Shown here: positions 33,940 through 42,778 of the stretch, one piece after another | Numbering within the stretch: position 1 is the first letter of the stretch | How the letters are laid out: every line of letters begins with the position of its first letter | Source: Lewinella sp039816955 | Lineage (GTDB): Bacteria; Bacteroidota; Bacteroidia; Chitinophagales; Saprospiraceae | DNA: 64,000 nucleotides | Assembly: GCA_039816955.1 (NCBI GenBank) | Contig: JBCBWU010000002.1 | Location: 12,234-76,233 of the forward strand | Reading direction: 5' to 3' | Notes under the pieces: model-generated | Database searches by the model: none | What the model was told of the DNA's origin: nothing | The model's input: the letters and a program-made list of their open reading frames with translations, nothing else | Position numbers and translations under genes: made by a program

Positions 33940-34419
33940 ATGGTAAATCGTGTCATCCTCATCGGTAATCTTGGTCGTGACCCCGAAGTGCGTCGCTTGG
34001 AAAATGGAGCGGTAGTTGCAAAATTCTCAGTAGCGACCAACGAAAACTATAAAGACAAGTCTGGAGAGTGGCAATCACAAACGGAATGGCACGATGTTGT
34101 GGTTTGGCGGAATTTGGCGGAGCGGGCAGAATCTCAGCTTAAGAAAGGTTCACAGATCTACCTGGAAGGCAAGCTAACCCACCGTTCTTGGCAAGATAAA
34201 GACGGTAACAATCGGCGTACTACCGAGGTAGTTGCTAGTTATTTTCGCTCGATCAGCCGCCGTGAAGGCGGAGACAGTGGCGGTGGTAGCGGTTACTTTC
34301 CGTCGGCTTCAGATATGCCTACGCCAGCTACCCAACAAACCGGTGCCGTATCCGCTTCACCTGCTAATGAGGCACCACCCGCGCCAGAAACGGGCGCTGA
34401 CGACGACCTCCCATTCTAG
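33940..34419 (+). CDS. ssb: Single-stranded DNA-binding protein
   Basis: A 159-residue SSB. The OB fold covers about residues 1-105 (MVNRVILIGNLGRDPEVRRLENGAVVAKFSVATNE, WHDVVVWRNLAE, GSQIYLEGKL). It is followed by a Gly/Ser/Pro-rich linker, and the acidic tip DDDLPF that recruits partner proteins. It works in replication and repair, next to mutY and before gldE, an order I recall as conserved in many Bacteroidota. Confidence 0.96.
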   Translation: MVNRVILIGNLGRDPEVRRLENGAVVAKFSVATNENYKDKSGEWQSQTEWHDVVVWRNLAERAESQLKKGSQIYLEGKLTHRSWQDKDGNNRRTTEVVASYFRSISRREGGDSGGGSGYFPSASDMPTPATQQTGAVSASPANEAPPAPETGADDDLPF

Positions 34420-34459
34420 TCGTCTATCGGCCGCAGTTTTTCAGATTAATCCGTAAAGA

Positions 34460-35893
34460 TTGGAACCCGAACCGGTAAGCATCATCACTGCCATACTCTC
34501 CTTCCAGGAACTACTCTGGGTAAATGCTTTTTGGCAATTGAGCTTAGGTTTTGGGGGGTTAATGCTATTACTGTTGTGTTCGGCTTTGGTGTCGGGTTCT
34601 GAGATTGCGTATTTCTCGCTTTCGCCTAACGATTTGGAACGCTTGGACCAGGAAGAACAACTGCCGAGTAGCCGGCGGGTAGTCTGGTTGTTATCACAAC
34701 CGGAAAAGCTACTTGCGACTATTCTGATTAGTAATAACTTCATCAATATTGCCATTGTTCTCCTGGCTGAAATTGTGGTGGGTCAGGTGCTCACAGAGAC
34801 ACACACCATGGCTTGGGCGCAATGGATACAGCAATCCTTAGGTTGGTTTACTTCCTACCCGGAGGCCAACATTTCAACCGCTATCTATTGGCTTATTGCG
34901 GTAGCCGGAATTACTACGCTTCTGGTGCTTTTTGGAGAAGTTACCCCCAAGGTTTACGCCACTATCAATAGTATTCGACTTTCCCGCTTCATGTCTGGGC
35001 CTTTGAGTTTTTTGATGCAGATTTTCTCCGGCCCAAGTCAGTTGTTAGTTAACTGGTCGCACGGACTAGAACGCCGCCTAGCCAATCGGCAAACGGCCGT
35101 GGGTATGACGAGCAAACAAGAAATCGACGAAGCCATTGAGCTAACGGTCTCTCAAGAGGAGGATAGTGAGCAAGATCTAGATATCCTCAAACGCATTGTT
35201 AAATTTCCGGAGGTCAATGTCACACAGATCATGCGTTCCCGGGTGGATGTGGTAGGCTTAGATGATACTACCAAGTTTCATGATGTGTTGGCGGTCATCA
35301 AAGAATCAGGTTATTCACGCTATCCTGTTTACGAGAAAGATGCGGATAATGTGGTGGGCATTCTCTACGCCAAGGACTTACTCATGCACCGCAAGGAACG
35401 CAACGAATTTCCCTGGCAGGAGTTGATTCGTACGAACGTACTCTTTGTACCAGAATCCAAGAAAATCAATGATTTGCTCAGTGATTTCCAGCTGGAACGT
35501 ATGCACATGGCGGTAGTGGTGGATGAATATGGCGGCACCAGTGGAATCGTAACCCTCGAAGATATAATGGAGGAGATCATAGGGGAAATTCAAGATGAAT
35601 TTGACGATGAGCCAGATGTGGTTTTTCAAAAAATTGATGATTTCAACTATGTTTTCGAAGGCAAAACGTTACTGAATGATGTAGCGAGAATCATCGGTGT
35701 TGATAGTGAGCGCTTTGAGCAGATTAAAGGTGATTCGGAATCTTTGGGTGGTCTTATCTTGGAACGCCTGGGACGGATGCCGAAAAAAGATCGAGAAATC
35801 TTGCTTGAACATTTTCGTTTCAAAGTATTGGAAACCAGTCAGCGCCGGATAGAGCGTATTTTGATCACCCTCATGAACCCTAGCGAAGAATAG
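34460..35893 (+). CDS. gldE: GldE/CNNM-CBS family membrane protein
   Basis: A 477-residue membrane protein. It has an N-terminal CNNM-type transmembrane domain (helices from about residue 30, with SALVSGSEIAYFSLSPNDL and FGEVTPKVYA), two CBS domains (about 245-360; IMRSRVDVVGLD, VVDEYGGTSGIVTLEDIMEEIIGEI) and a C-terminal CorC_HlyC domain. In gliding Bacteroidota the copy next to ssb is called GldE. The start is TTG at 34460, and MEPEPVS fits the family N-terminus; an internal ATG would remove the first helix. It may transport or sense divalent ions. The GldD partner is not adjacent. Confidence 0.88.
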   Translation: MEPEPVSIITAILSFQELLWVNAFWQLSLGFGGLMLLLLCSALVSGSEIAYFSLSPNDLERLDQEEQLPSSRRVVWLLSQPEKLLATILISNNFINIAIVLLAEIVVGQVLTETHTMAWAQWIQQSLGWFTSYPEANISTAIYWLIAVAGITTLLVLFGEVTPKVYATINSIRLSRFMSGPLSFLMQIFSGPSQLLVNWSHGLERRLANRQTAVGMTSKQEIDEAIELTVSQEEDSEQDLDILKRIVKFPEVNVTQIMRSRVDVVGLDDTTKFHDVLAVIKESGYSRYPVYEKDADNVVGILYAKDLLMHRKERNEFPWQELIRTNVLFVPESKKINDLLSDFQLERMHMAVVVDEYGGTSGIVTLEDIMEEIIGEIQDEFDDEPDVVFQKIDDFNYVFEGKTLLNDVARIIGVDSERFEQIKGDSESLGGLILERLGRMPKKDREILLEHFRFKVLETSQRRIERILITLMNPSEE

Positions 35894-35905
35894 TACCCCA
35901 AGTCC

Positions 35906-36790
35906 ATGCAAGTAATCGTATTTAGTAAGGGAATTAAGGATAAAGACCTGCCGTTTGTGCAGGAGTTGTTTGATACCTTGTCGGCGTTTCAGATCAATAC
36001 CTACGTCTATGCGCCTTACCTGGAGATGTTGCACGGAAAAATCAAGTTTCAGCGCGATGTAGGGGTATTTGAGGGCTACGTTGATTTTTCGGTTAAGCGC
36101 TTTGATTTTTGTATTACTCTTGGGGGAGACGGTACGATCTTAGAAGCTATTACACACGTGCGCGATAGCCAAACGCCAATTCTGGGTATTAATCTGGGAC
36201 GCCTGGGGTTCCTGGCCAACATTGAGAAGAAGCTGATCCGCGAAGCCATTAGCAAGCTCAAGCGCGGCATGTACCAAGTGGAGGAGCGCCGGACCATCTA
36301 TTTGGAGTCTAATTTGCCCCTCTTTGGTGATATTCCGTTTGCACTCAATGATTTTACCATTTTGAAGCGGGATACCTCCAGCATGATTATCATCCACGCT
36401 TTCATTAACGGAGCCTACCTCAACTCTTACTGGGCGGATGGTATTATTGTGGCTACGCCTACGGGTTCTACGGGTTACAGCCTCAGTTGTGGTGGTCCCA
36501 TCATTATTCCGGGTTCTGGTAATTTTATTGTTACGCCGGTTGCGCCGCATAACCTCAATGTGCGTCCCATCGTGATGAGTGATGATGCCGTCATTTCTTT
36601 CGAAATTGAGGGCCGAGCAGAGAACTTCCTTTGTACGCTAGACTCTCGTTTTGAAACCATCACTGCTGCTCACCAGCTGGCAGTACGAAAGAACGACTTT
36701 GGCGTTCGCCTGGTGAATTTACAGGACCTTGACTTCCTGGATACTATCCGAGGTAAGCTCAATTGGGGACAGGATACACGGAATGACTAA
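35906..36790 (+). CDS. nadK: NAD kinase
   Basis: A 294-residue enzyme making NADP from NAD and ATP in the cytoplasm. The GGDGT motif with catalytic Asp75 is at residues 73-77, NLGRLGFLANI follows, and the second site has the NDFTILKRD and ATPTGSTGYSLSCGGPII segments. Length is normal. It begins 12 bases after gldE and probably shares its transcript. Confidence 0.95.
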   Translation: MQVIVFSKGIKDKDLPFVQELFDTLSAFQINTYVYAPYLEMLHGKIKFQRDVGVFEGYVDFSVKRFDFCITLGGDGTILEAITHVRDSQTPILGINLGRLGFLANIEKKLIREAISKLKRGMYQVEERRTIYLESNLPLFGDIPFALNDFTILKRDTSSMIIIHAFINGAYLNSYWADGIIVATPTGSTGYSLSCGGPIIIPGSGNFIVTPVAPHNLNVRPIVMSDDAVISFEIEGRAENFLCTLDSRFETITAAHQLAVRKNDFGVRLVNLQDLDFLDTIRGKLNWGQDTRND

Positions 36791-36799
36791 CTCAGTTTC

Positions 36800-37046
36800 G
36801 CGGAATTCATTCCGCTGTAATTCCTTCACAGTGGGAGTAGTAGTGTGGAACCAAATGCGCGACTGCTCTGGCAGGAGCATGGTGCCGGGACGGCACAAGG
36901 GCTAAGGATAGCAAGGCCGACCAGCGGGAGCGCCTGTATAGCCTGACGCTGGACCACATGGAGTGTGGGACAAAGCGGAGCCCCCAAGGATTAAACGATA
37001 ATTATAACCTTCAAACTCTATACACTGAGAACGGGATAAATCCGCA
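36800..37046. ncRNA. Hairpin array: candidate structured RNA within a palindrome element
   Basis: The 36791-37049 gap starts with palindrome GCGGAAT-TC-ATTCCGC (36800-36815) and ends with TACACTGAGAACGGGATA (37021-37038), both also present at 57836-57917. Between them, hairpins follow each other: TTCACA/TGTGGAA (bulged, about 36825-36850), TGCTC/GAGCA (36864-36879), GTGCCG/CGGCAC (36882-36896), GCTA/TAGC (36901-36912), CCAGCG/CGCTGG (36921-36952) and CCACA/TGTGG (36954-36968). Loops are purine-rich. It is GC-richer than its flanks and no frame is supported. The array could be a small RNA, a leader of the cupin gene, or a mobile repeat. Confidence 0.45.
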
Positions 37047-37049
37047 ACC

Positions 37050-37415
37050 ATGAAAAAAGTCAATATTAGCGAAAAGCTCAACCTCTTTGAGGAAAAGTGG
37101 ACACCGAAGATCGTTGCTGATCTCAACGGACAACACGTAAAGCTGGCTAAAATTCAAGGCGATTTTGTATTCCACAACCACGCTAACGAAGACGAGCTTT
37201 TCTACATTTTGAAAGGAGAACTCTACATGGACTTCGAAGACCACACCGTGGAACTAGGCCCTGGCGATATGATTGTAGTTCCTGCCGGAGTGGAGCATCG
37301 CCCCCGTACCAAGGATGGGCAAGAGGTGCACCTGATGTTGGTAGAGCCCCATACGACCAAGCATGCCGGAGAAGTGGAGCACGAGTTGACGAAGCACAGC
37401 CACGATTGGATTTAA
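37050..37415 (+). CDS. Single-domain cupin protein
   Basis: A 121-residue cupin. The first motif is HNHANEDELFYILKGEL (metal ligands His, His, Glu) and the second PGDMIVVPAGVEHRPRTKDG (His). Such proteins bind a divalent metal and serve as isomerases, dioxygenases or small-molecule sensors; nothing more specific is visible. The start is 3 bases after the repeat element at 37021-37046, so that element lies in its promoter or leader. The next gene, a cyclase-family hydrolase, starts 18 bases downstream. Confidence 0.9.
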   Translation: MKKVNISEKLNLFEEKWTPKIVADLNGQHVKLAKIQGDFVFHNHANEDELFYILKGELYMDFEDHTVELGPGDMIVVPAGVEHRPRTKDGQEVHLMLVEPHTTKHAGEVEHELTKHSHDWI

Positions 37416-37433
37416 CCTTAGAGCCCAGCCAAG

Positions 37434-38189
37434 ATGAAGGTACATTTACGCATTGCCGGACAGGGGTATACTGCTGATTTGCAGCAGCCCCTTGATATCA
37501 GTATTCCATTGCGATTTGATGGGGTTGGCCCCAATTGTTTCTATGCTCCGTTGGCAGAGCGTAGTCCAGTAGTAGCCGGTGATTTCGTAGGCTCTACAGC
37601 GGAGGGCGGCCTGCTCAATTTTATGAATGTCAAGATCAATCCGCACGGCAATGGTACGCATACGGAATGTGTGGGACATATTGCGAAGGAGCCTTACTAC
37701 CTTGGCGATTGCTTAAAAAACTTTCATTTTGCTGCTAGACTGGTCAGCATCTATCCGCGCAGGCAGGATAATGGAGACCGGGTAATTGAACGCACGCAAT
37801 TAGCGGAGGTGCTAAAGCCAGGAGAGGTGCCGGCCGTAGTACTGCGCACACTACCTAATGATGAGCAAAAGCTGAGTCGTAATTATTCTGGAACTAATCC
37901 ACCGTATCTGCATGCGGACGCAGCACAGCTACTGGTAGATTATGGAGTGGAACACCTGTTACTGGACTTACCTTCGGTGGATAGGGAAGAGGATGGTGGA
38001 GCGCTATCAGCTCACCGTACTTTTTGGCAGTACCCTTATGACGTCCGCAAACAAGCTACTATTACGGAAATGATCTATGTGGCGGAGGAGGTGCCAGACG
38101 GCCTCTATTTGCTGCAGCATCAGATCACCAGCATGGTCTTAGATGCTAGCCCGAGTAAGCCGGTTTTGTATGCTTTGGCAAATGGTTAA
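37434..38189 (+). CDS. Cyclase family protein (kynurenine formamidase-like)
   Basis: A 251-residue metal-dependent hydrolase of the cyclase/KynB superfamily. The metal motif is HGNGTHTECVGHI (His71, His76 and the following acidic residue). A final segment QHQITSMVLDASPSKPVLYAL closes the fold. Family members hydrolyse N-formylkynurenine or act as isatin hydrolases; no tryptophan-degradation gene lies nearby, so the substrate is open. It follows the cupin by 18 bases and probably forms an operon with it. Confidence 0.85.
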   Translation: MKVHLRIAGQGYTADLQQPLDISIPLRFDGVGPNCFYAPLAERSPVVAGDFVGSTAEGGLLNFMNVKINPHGNGTHTECVGHIAKEPYYLGDCLKNFHFAARLVSIYPRRQDNGDRVIERTQLAEVLKPGEVPAVVLRTLPNDEQKLSRNYSGTNPPYLHADAAQLLVDYGVEHLLLDLPSVDREEDGGALSAHRTFWQYPYDVRKQATITEMIYVAEEVPDGLYLLQHQITSMVLDASPSKPVLYALANG

Positions 38190-38244
38190 ATTAGGCCTGT
38201 AAGCCGGTTGGGGCTTACCTTCTTCATATGACTAATCATAGCAG

Positions 38245-38745
38245 ATGCGGGAAACTGATCACTATTACCTGTTTTGGAAACATCAATTTGGGCAGTGGAC
38301 CCTTCGTGAAATGACTGACCCTGATGGTATCACTTATAACTGTTGTGAACAGTACATGATGTATAAGAAAGCGGTCTTGTTCAAGGATCAGGCTATTGCA
38401 CAGCAGATATTAGCAGAGCAAGAGCCTAGCAAGCAGCAACAATTAGGGCGGCAGGTACAGGGGTTCAATGCAGCAACTTGGGATGCCCACAAAGTAGGTG
38501 TTGTTTGGTATGCGAATTATCTAAAATTTACCCAGCATAAAGATCTCCAAGATCGATTAATAGCTACCGATGACCGTATTTTAGCGGAGGCCTCACCTTA
38601 CGATCTCGTTTGGGGCATTGGCTTTGGTGCACAGGATGATCGGGCACTGGATTCAGCCAATTGGCGCGGACAAAACCTATTGGGGCAGGTACTGATGTCG
38701 ATACGAGCGGCTTTGTGTTTTCAGAACCCTATTTCTAATGTTTAA
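38245..38745 (+). CDS. NADAR family protein (YbiA-like)
   Basis: A 166-residue NADAR-domain protein. Typical segments are FGQWTLREMTDPDGITYNCCEQYMMYKKA, GFNAATWDAHKVGVVWYANYLKF, ILAEASPYDLVWGIGF and NLLGQVLMSIR. Family members cleave N-glycosidic bonds, in YbiA of a riboflavin intermediate and in other members of ADP-ribosylated guanine or NAD-derived substrates. Genes of the NADAR group also appear beside ADP-ribosylating toxins, but no toxin is visible here. It stands 6 bases before the next gene. Confidence 0.85.
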   Translation: MRETDHYYLFWKHQFGQWTLREMTDPDGITYNCCEQYMMYKKAVLFKDQAIAQQILAEQEPSKQQQLGRQVQGFNAATWDAHKVGVVWYANYLKFTQHKDLQDRLIATDDRILAEASPYDLVWGIGFGAQDDRALDSANWRGQNLLGQVLMSIRAALCFQNPISNV

Positions 38746-38750
38746 GAGGA

Positions 38751-39695
38751 ATGAGTCAGTTACCCTATCTCGATCAGGCCACTTTAGCTGCATTGCATGA
38801 TTATCCTTTGCTGATAGATGAATTGGAGTTAGCATTGGCACAATCCAAAATTCAATACCCGCTACGGCAGCATTACACCTACCAGGACGCCAATACTTTA
38901 CTGGTGATGCCTTCCTGGCAGGATGACCGGGATATTGGAATAAAATTGGTTACAGTAACGCCCTCCAATCAGGATCGAGGCCTGCCAAGCATTCAGGGAG
39001 TGGTGGTTTATTTTGATGCGAATACAGGAGTACCGCTAGCTATTCTTGACGCGGCCACAGTAACGCGAAAGCGTACGGCGGCGGCTTCTGCCCTCGCGAG
39101 TCGACTTTTGTCCCGCGCAGATAGTAGTACTTTATTGCTTTTGGGGACGGGGGCTTTGGCACCGGAGCTGATTCGTGCTCACGCAGCTGTTCGGCCAATC
39201 GAACAGGTGTATATTTGGGGGCGAAGCCCGGCTAAGGCCCAGCGTATTCAAGCAATGTTTGCCAGTGCAGCGTATGAAGTGGAAGCCGTGGCTACCTACG
39301 CTCAAGTAGCACCAATAGCAGATATCATTTCTACTGCTACCATGGCAGTTGACCCACTGCTTAATGAGGTGCATTTAAAGGAGGGGCAGCACCTTGATCT
39401 CGTGGGCTCTTACCTGCCCAATATGCGTGAAGCTGATGATACCGTTATCGCTAAAGCCAAAATCTATGTAGACAATCGGCCGGGAGCTGAAAAAGAGAGT
39501 GGTGATATTCTACAGCCCTTAAATAATGGTGTAATCACTAAGGACGACGTCCGTGGGACTCTTGCGGAACTCTGTCAAAAGGAGACTCCAGCTCGGCAGC
39601 ATGACCAGGAGATTACCTTGTTTAAGTCAGTGGGTTTTGCCCTGGAGGACTTAGTGGCGGCACGGTTTTATTATCAACGTTATCTTCATTCCTAA
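38751..39695 (+). CDS. Ornithine cyclodeaminase-family reductase (delta1-pyrroline-2-carboxylate reductase type)
   Basis: A 314-residue NAD(P)-dependent protein of the ornithine cyclodeaminase/mu-crystallin family. It has GVVVYFDANTGVPLAILDAATVTRKRTAAASALAS, LLLLGTGALAPELIRAH as nucleotide site, and DLVGSYLPNMREAD. This family also contains delta1-pyrroline-2-carboxylate reductases. The next gene, 9 bases on, is a trans-3-hydroxyproline dehydratase candidate whose product is exactly that substrate, so the reductase role is favoured. Ornithine cyclodeaminase or alanine dehydrogenase activity is the alternative. Confidence 0.85.
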   Translation: MSQLPYLDQATLAALHDYPLLIDELELALAQSKIQYPLRQHYTYQDANTLLVMPSWQDDRDIGIKLVTVTPSNQDRGLPSIQGVVVYFDANTGVPLAILDAATVTRKRTAAASALASRLLSRADSSTLLLLGTGALAPELIRAHAAVRPIEQVYIWGRSPAKAQRIQAMFASAAYEVEAVATYAQVAPIADIISTATMAVDPLLNEVHLKEGQHLDLVGSYLPNMREADDTVIAKAKIYVDNRPGAEKESGDILQPLNNGVITKDDVRGTLAELCQKETPARQHDQEITLFKSVGFALEDLVAARFYYQRYLHS

Positions 39696-39704
39696 ATACC
39701 TGGT

Positions 39705-40766
39705 ATGACCACTTACCAACGCATTCTGACGCAACAGCAGTTTCCAACTCCTGATAATTATCTACAGATCCACACCATTGACATGCATACTGGGGGGGAG
39801 CCGCTACGGGTAATCTTGGGTGGATTTCCTGATTTACCTGGTGACTCTATTTTAGCCAAACGCCGCTATTGTCAAGAACACCATGACCACCTGCGGACAG
39901 CACTGATGCACGAACCACGCGGCCACGCAGATATGTATGGCTGCCTACTGGTGGAACCTAATGATGAGGATTCAGATTTTGGCATCTTGTTCTTGCACAA
40001 TGAAGGATACAGTACCATGTGTGGGCACGCCACGATTGCTATCGCGAAGTTGGCCATACTGATGAACTGGGTGGAAGTCAAAGAAGGTACCAATACCATC
40101 AAGATTGATGCGCCGTGTGGTCGTTTAACGGCTTTTGTAGAGGTGACAGCAGGTGCGGTGACCGGTGTGCGTTTTCACTGTGTGCCTTCTTTTGTAGTGA
40201 GGTTAGACCAGCAAGTAATAGTTCCTGGACTGGGGCAGGTAAGGTATGACCTGGCTTATGGTGGGGCATTTTATGCTTACGTGGACTTAGCGAAAAATCA
40301 GCTTGATCTTGATCTTTCGCCAGCTAGTTACCGAAAGCTCATTTCGCAGGGGATGGCAATTAAGCACGCGGTGATGAATTCTCCGCAGCCGATTGAGCAT
40401 CCATTTGAAGAAGATTTAGGTTTTCTATACGGTACGATTTTCATCGGACCCTCTACCGCGGAGGGAGTTGATAGTCGTAACGTCTGCATTTTTGCCGAAG
40501 GGGAAGTAGACCGCTGCCCAACGGGCTCTGGGGTATCCGGTCGTATGGCTATTCATCATCGGCGCGGCGAAATTGCAATAGGGGAGTCGATGTGTATCGA
40601 AAGCATTGTTGATGCCCAGTTTTTGGGTTCAGTGGTGGAGGAAATTGATTTTGGACCCTATCAGGCAGTAATCCCCCAAGTAGAAGGCAATGCCTTTGTT
40701 ACTGGCCAGCACACCTTCTTCATCGATCCAGACGATCCATTTAAGCAGGGCTTCTTCTTGCGCTAG
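39705..40766 (+). CDS. Proline racemase-family protein, probable trans-3-hydroxy-L-proline dehydratase
   Basis: A 353-residue proline racemase-fold enzyme. The first catalytic position is Cys106 in STMCGHATIA. The second, normally Cys in racemases and epimerases (PCGTG), is Thr273 in CPTGSGVSGR. The Cys/Thr pair is the known mark of trans-3-hydroxy-L-proline dehydratase, which forms delta1-pyrroline-2-carboxylate. Other marks are HTIDMHTGGEPLR at the N-terminus and the last HTFFIDPDDPFKQGFFLR. With the upstream reductase it would convert trans-3-hydroxyproline to proline. A substrate source such as collagen-like protein is not evident here. Confidence 0.87.
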   Translation: MTTYQRILTQQQFPTPDNYLQIHTIDMHTGGEPLRVILGGFPDLPGDSILAKRRYCQEHHDHLRTALMHEPRGHADMYGCLLVEPNDEDSDFGILFLHNEGYSTMCGHATIAIAKLAILMNWVEVKEGTNTIKIDAPCGRLTAFVEVTAGAVTGVRFHCVPSFVVRLDQQVIVPGLGQVRYDLAYGGAFYAYVDLAKNQLDLDLSPASYRKLISQGMAIKHAVMNSPQPIEHPFEEDLGFLYGTIFIGPSTAEGVDSRNVCIFAEGEVDRCPTGSGVSGRMAIHHRRGEIAIGESMCIESIVDAQFLGSVVEEIDFGPYQAVIPQVEGNAFVTGQHTFFIDPDDPFKQGFFLR

Positions 40767-40884
40767 CTGCGGTCTCTGGTTCTAAAGCGAAATCCAATCT
40801 TTATGAGGTCGTTGATTAGTTAACCTAGGTGCAGTATTCTCCAGCCCGAAGTAGGGATCTTTGAACCTAGTTCAGAAACATATT

Positions 40885-41259
40885 ATGACTGGAATGAAAA
40901 TTGTTTACTTGGCCAATATTATTGTTGCTGGTTGGATCAGCATCAGCAGCCTATTCTTTCCTAAGGATGCTGTACAAACTGTTTTTACAGGAGCCTTTGC
41001 GTATTCTGAGGCTATTCGCTTAGTTGGGGCTTTATGGGGTGCGATATTTCTTTTGTCGATTCTGGGACTCTTCTTTCCGATGCAAATGAGTTTGGTACTC
41101 TTGTTTCAGTTGATTTACAAATCCAGTTGGCTACTCTTTGCAGCCTTGCCAGCCATGCTTCGGCAGGAACCCTATCCACAAAGTATGGCCACCTTCTTTG
41201 TCGTGTGGGTACTTATTTTACCCTTTGTAATTCCCTGGCGTGCGCTATTCGCCACTTAA
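40885..41259 (+). CDS. Small four-helix membrane protein
   Basis: A 124-residue integral membrane protein starting at ATG 40885 (MTGMKIVYLANIIVAGWISISSLFF); an in-frame TTG 24 bases earlier is less likely. Four hydrophobic helices are visible, with EAIRLVGALWGAIFLLSILGL in the middle and FFVVWVLILPFVIPW near the end. I recognise no family with confidence. It lies 37 bases ahead of the aldo/keto reductase gene on the same strand. Confidence 0.7.
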   Translation: MTGMKIVYLANIIVAGWISISSLFFPKDAVQTVFTGAFAYSEAIRLVGALWGAIFLLSILGLFFPMQMSLVLLFQLIYKSSWLLFAALPAMLRQEPYPQSMATFFVVWVLILPFVIPWRALFAT

Positions 41260-41295
41260 GATTCGGAAATTCTGTAACTAGCAGAAAAAAAGGAG

Positions 41296-42282
41296 ATGCT
41301 ATACCGCAAGCTTGGGAAAACCGGATTTGAGATTTCAGAATTGTCATTAGGTACTTGGCAAGTAGGGGGCAAGTGGGGTAGTGGTTTCGATGATGAAAAT
41401 GCGGAAGCTATTCTACACGCTGCAATTGACGCCGGGGTTAATTTTATCGATACGGCTGATGTTTACGAATCCGGTAAAAGTGAGGCGGCAGTCGGTCGGG
41501 TAGTCCGTGCGCGTTCGGAGCGCATATTCGTGGCTACTAAGTGTGGTCGTTTTATCAATCCGCACGTTTCTGAGGGTTACCAAGCTCAAGTCTTACGTCA
41601 GTTTGTAGAGGATAGTCTGCGCCGCACCGGCCTGGAACGTTTAGATCTTATCCAACTGCATTGCCCACCAAACGAAGTGTACTATCGCCCGGAGATCTTT
41701 GGTCTGTTCGAACGTTTGCAAGAAGAAGGGAAGGTTGCGCACCTGGGGGTAAGTGTAGAAAAAGTGGAGCAGGGCCTCAAGGCGATTGAGTATCCTAATG
41801 TAGTGAGTGTCCAAATCATCTTTAATCTCTTCCGCCAACGTCCTGCAGAGTTGTTCTTCAAAGAGGCTCACCGCAGGGATGTAGGTATCATTGTACGCGT
41901 TCCTTTGGCTAGTGGCTTGTTGACTGGGCTCTACAGTAATGCGACCACTTTCGAAAAAGACGATCATCGCAACTTCAATCGAGATGGTGCGGCCTTCGAT
42001 AAAGGAGAAACCTTTTCTGGTGTAAACTATGAGTTGGGTTTGCAGGCAGTAGAAGAATTAAGGTCGCTCTTCCCCAATGAAACGAATTTAGCCCCCAGAG
42101 CACTACAATGGATTCTAGAGCACCCTGAGGTCAGCTGTATCATTCCCGGCGCTTCCAAACAAGCTCATCTGCACTCTAACTTGTCGGTTTATGACCTTCC
42201 CTCATTGGGTGAGGAAAAGGTGGCAGCTATGAATGCTATTTACCAGCGCTTGATCAAAGCAGATGTACATCATTTATGGTAG
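41296..42282 (+). CDS. Aldo/keto reductase
   Basis: A 328-residue NADPH-dependent oxidoreductase of the AKR fold. It begins MLYRKLGKTGFEISELSLGTWQVGG, then has NFIDTADVYESGKSE with the catalytic Asp/Tyr, a Lys in FVATKCG, and LIQLHCPP with the His. The C-terminal NADP site is PRALQWILEHPEVSCIIPGASKQAHLHSNL. The substrate is not predictable; related family members reduce sugars or aldehydes. It lies alone in its direction before the convergent SpoU gene. Confidence 0.9.
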   Translation: MLYRKLGKTGFEISELSLGTWQVGGKWGSGFDDENAEAILHAAIDAGVNFIDTADVYESGKSEAAVGRVVRARSERIFVATKCGRFINPHVSEGYQAQVLRQFVEDSLRRTGLERLDLIQLHCPPNEVYYRPEIFGLFERLQEEGKVAHLGVSVEKVEQGLKAIEYPNVVSVQIIFNLFRQRPAELFFKEAHRRDVGIIVRVPLASGLLTGLYSNATTFEKDDHRNFNRDGAAFDKGETFSGVNYELGLQAVEELRSLFPNETNLAPRALQWILEHPEVSCIIPGASKQAHLHSNLSVYDLPSLGEEKVAAMNAIYQRLIKADVHHLW

Positions 42283-42304
42283 AAAAGGATGACTCTTAGC
42301 TTCT

Positions 42305-42778
42305 TTAGTGGAGAATTTGCACCGCTTTTTCTACTACAATTCCGAAGGTGACGGCCACATTTAGGCAATCAGTATGCCCTATGTTAGGTACATATACCGC
42401 CGCATCCAATAGCTCGATAATGGGAGCAGGAAGCCCATCTTTCTCGCTACCAAATAGGATGAGATCTTCTGACTCCCAGAGCATGTCATTTAGGTGAACC
42501 GCATCTTGATTGATTAGTGTCCCGATCTTGCGGCCGGGGTAGTCGACTAGGAATTGTATCGGATCTTCCACTTTAATGATTTCGATATAGTCTACCGCAC
42601 CTGCGGTCCATACTCGGGCGAGGTGCTCCATATCTGCCCGCCCTTTCTTATTCTTCGGTGGGGAGAGCAGTTCATTTTGATCATAGATGTAGATGCTCCG
42701 AAACCCAAAGAATTCTGCCGAGCGGATCATGGATGACATGTTGGGGCGGTATTCAGGGGCGTAAAGGAGGAGATTCAT
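42305..42778 (-). CDS. SpoU/TrmH-family RNA methyltransferase
   Basis: A 157-residue SPOUT methyltransferase. The knot motifs are NMSSMIRSAEFFGF, LILFGSEKDGLP and VPNIGHTDCLNVAVTFGIVVEKA. It lacks an N-terminal RNA-binding extension, as TrmL-like or minimal TrmH-like enzymes do. It should methylate a ribose in tRNA or rRNA using S-adenosylmethionine; which position is unknown. It is convergent with the aldo/keto reductase gene. Confidence 0.88.
   Translation of the reverse strand: MNLLLYAPEYRPNMSSMIRSAEFFGFRSIYIYDQNELLSPPKNKKGRADMEHLARVWTAGAVDYIEIIKVEDPIQFLVDYPGRKIGTLINQDAVHLNDMLWESEDLILFGSEKDGLPAPIIELLDAAVYVPNIGHTDCLNVAVTFGIVVEKAVQILH

Noticed and set aside
38245..38745. DarT/DarG-like toxin-antitoxin role for the NADAR gene
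   Set aside because: No ADP-ribosylating toxin is adjacent; its neighbours are metabolic genes.
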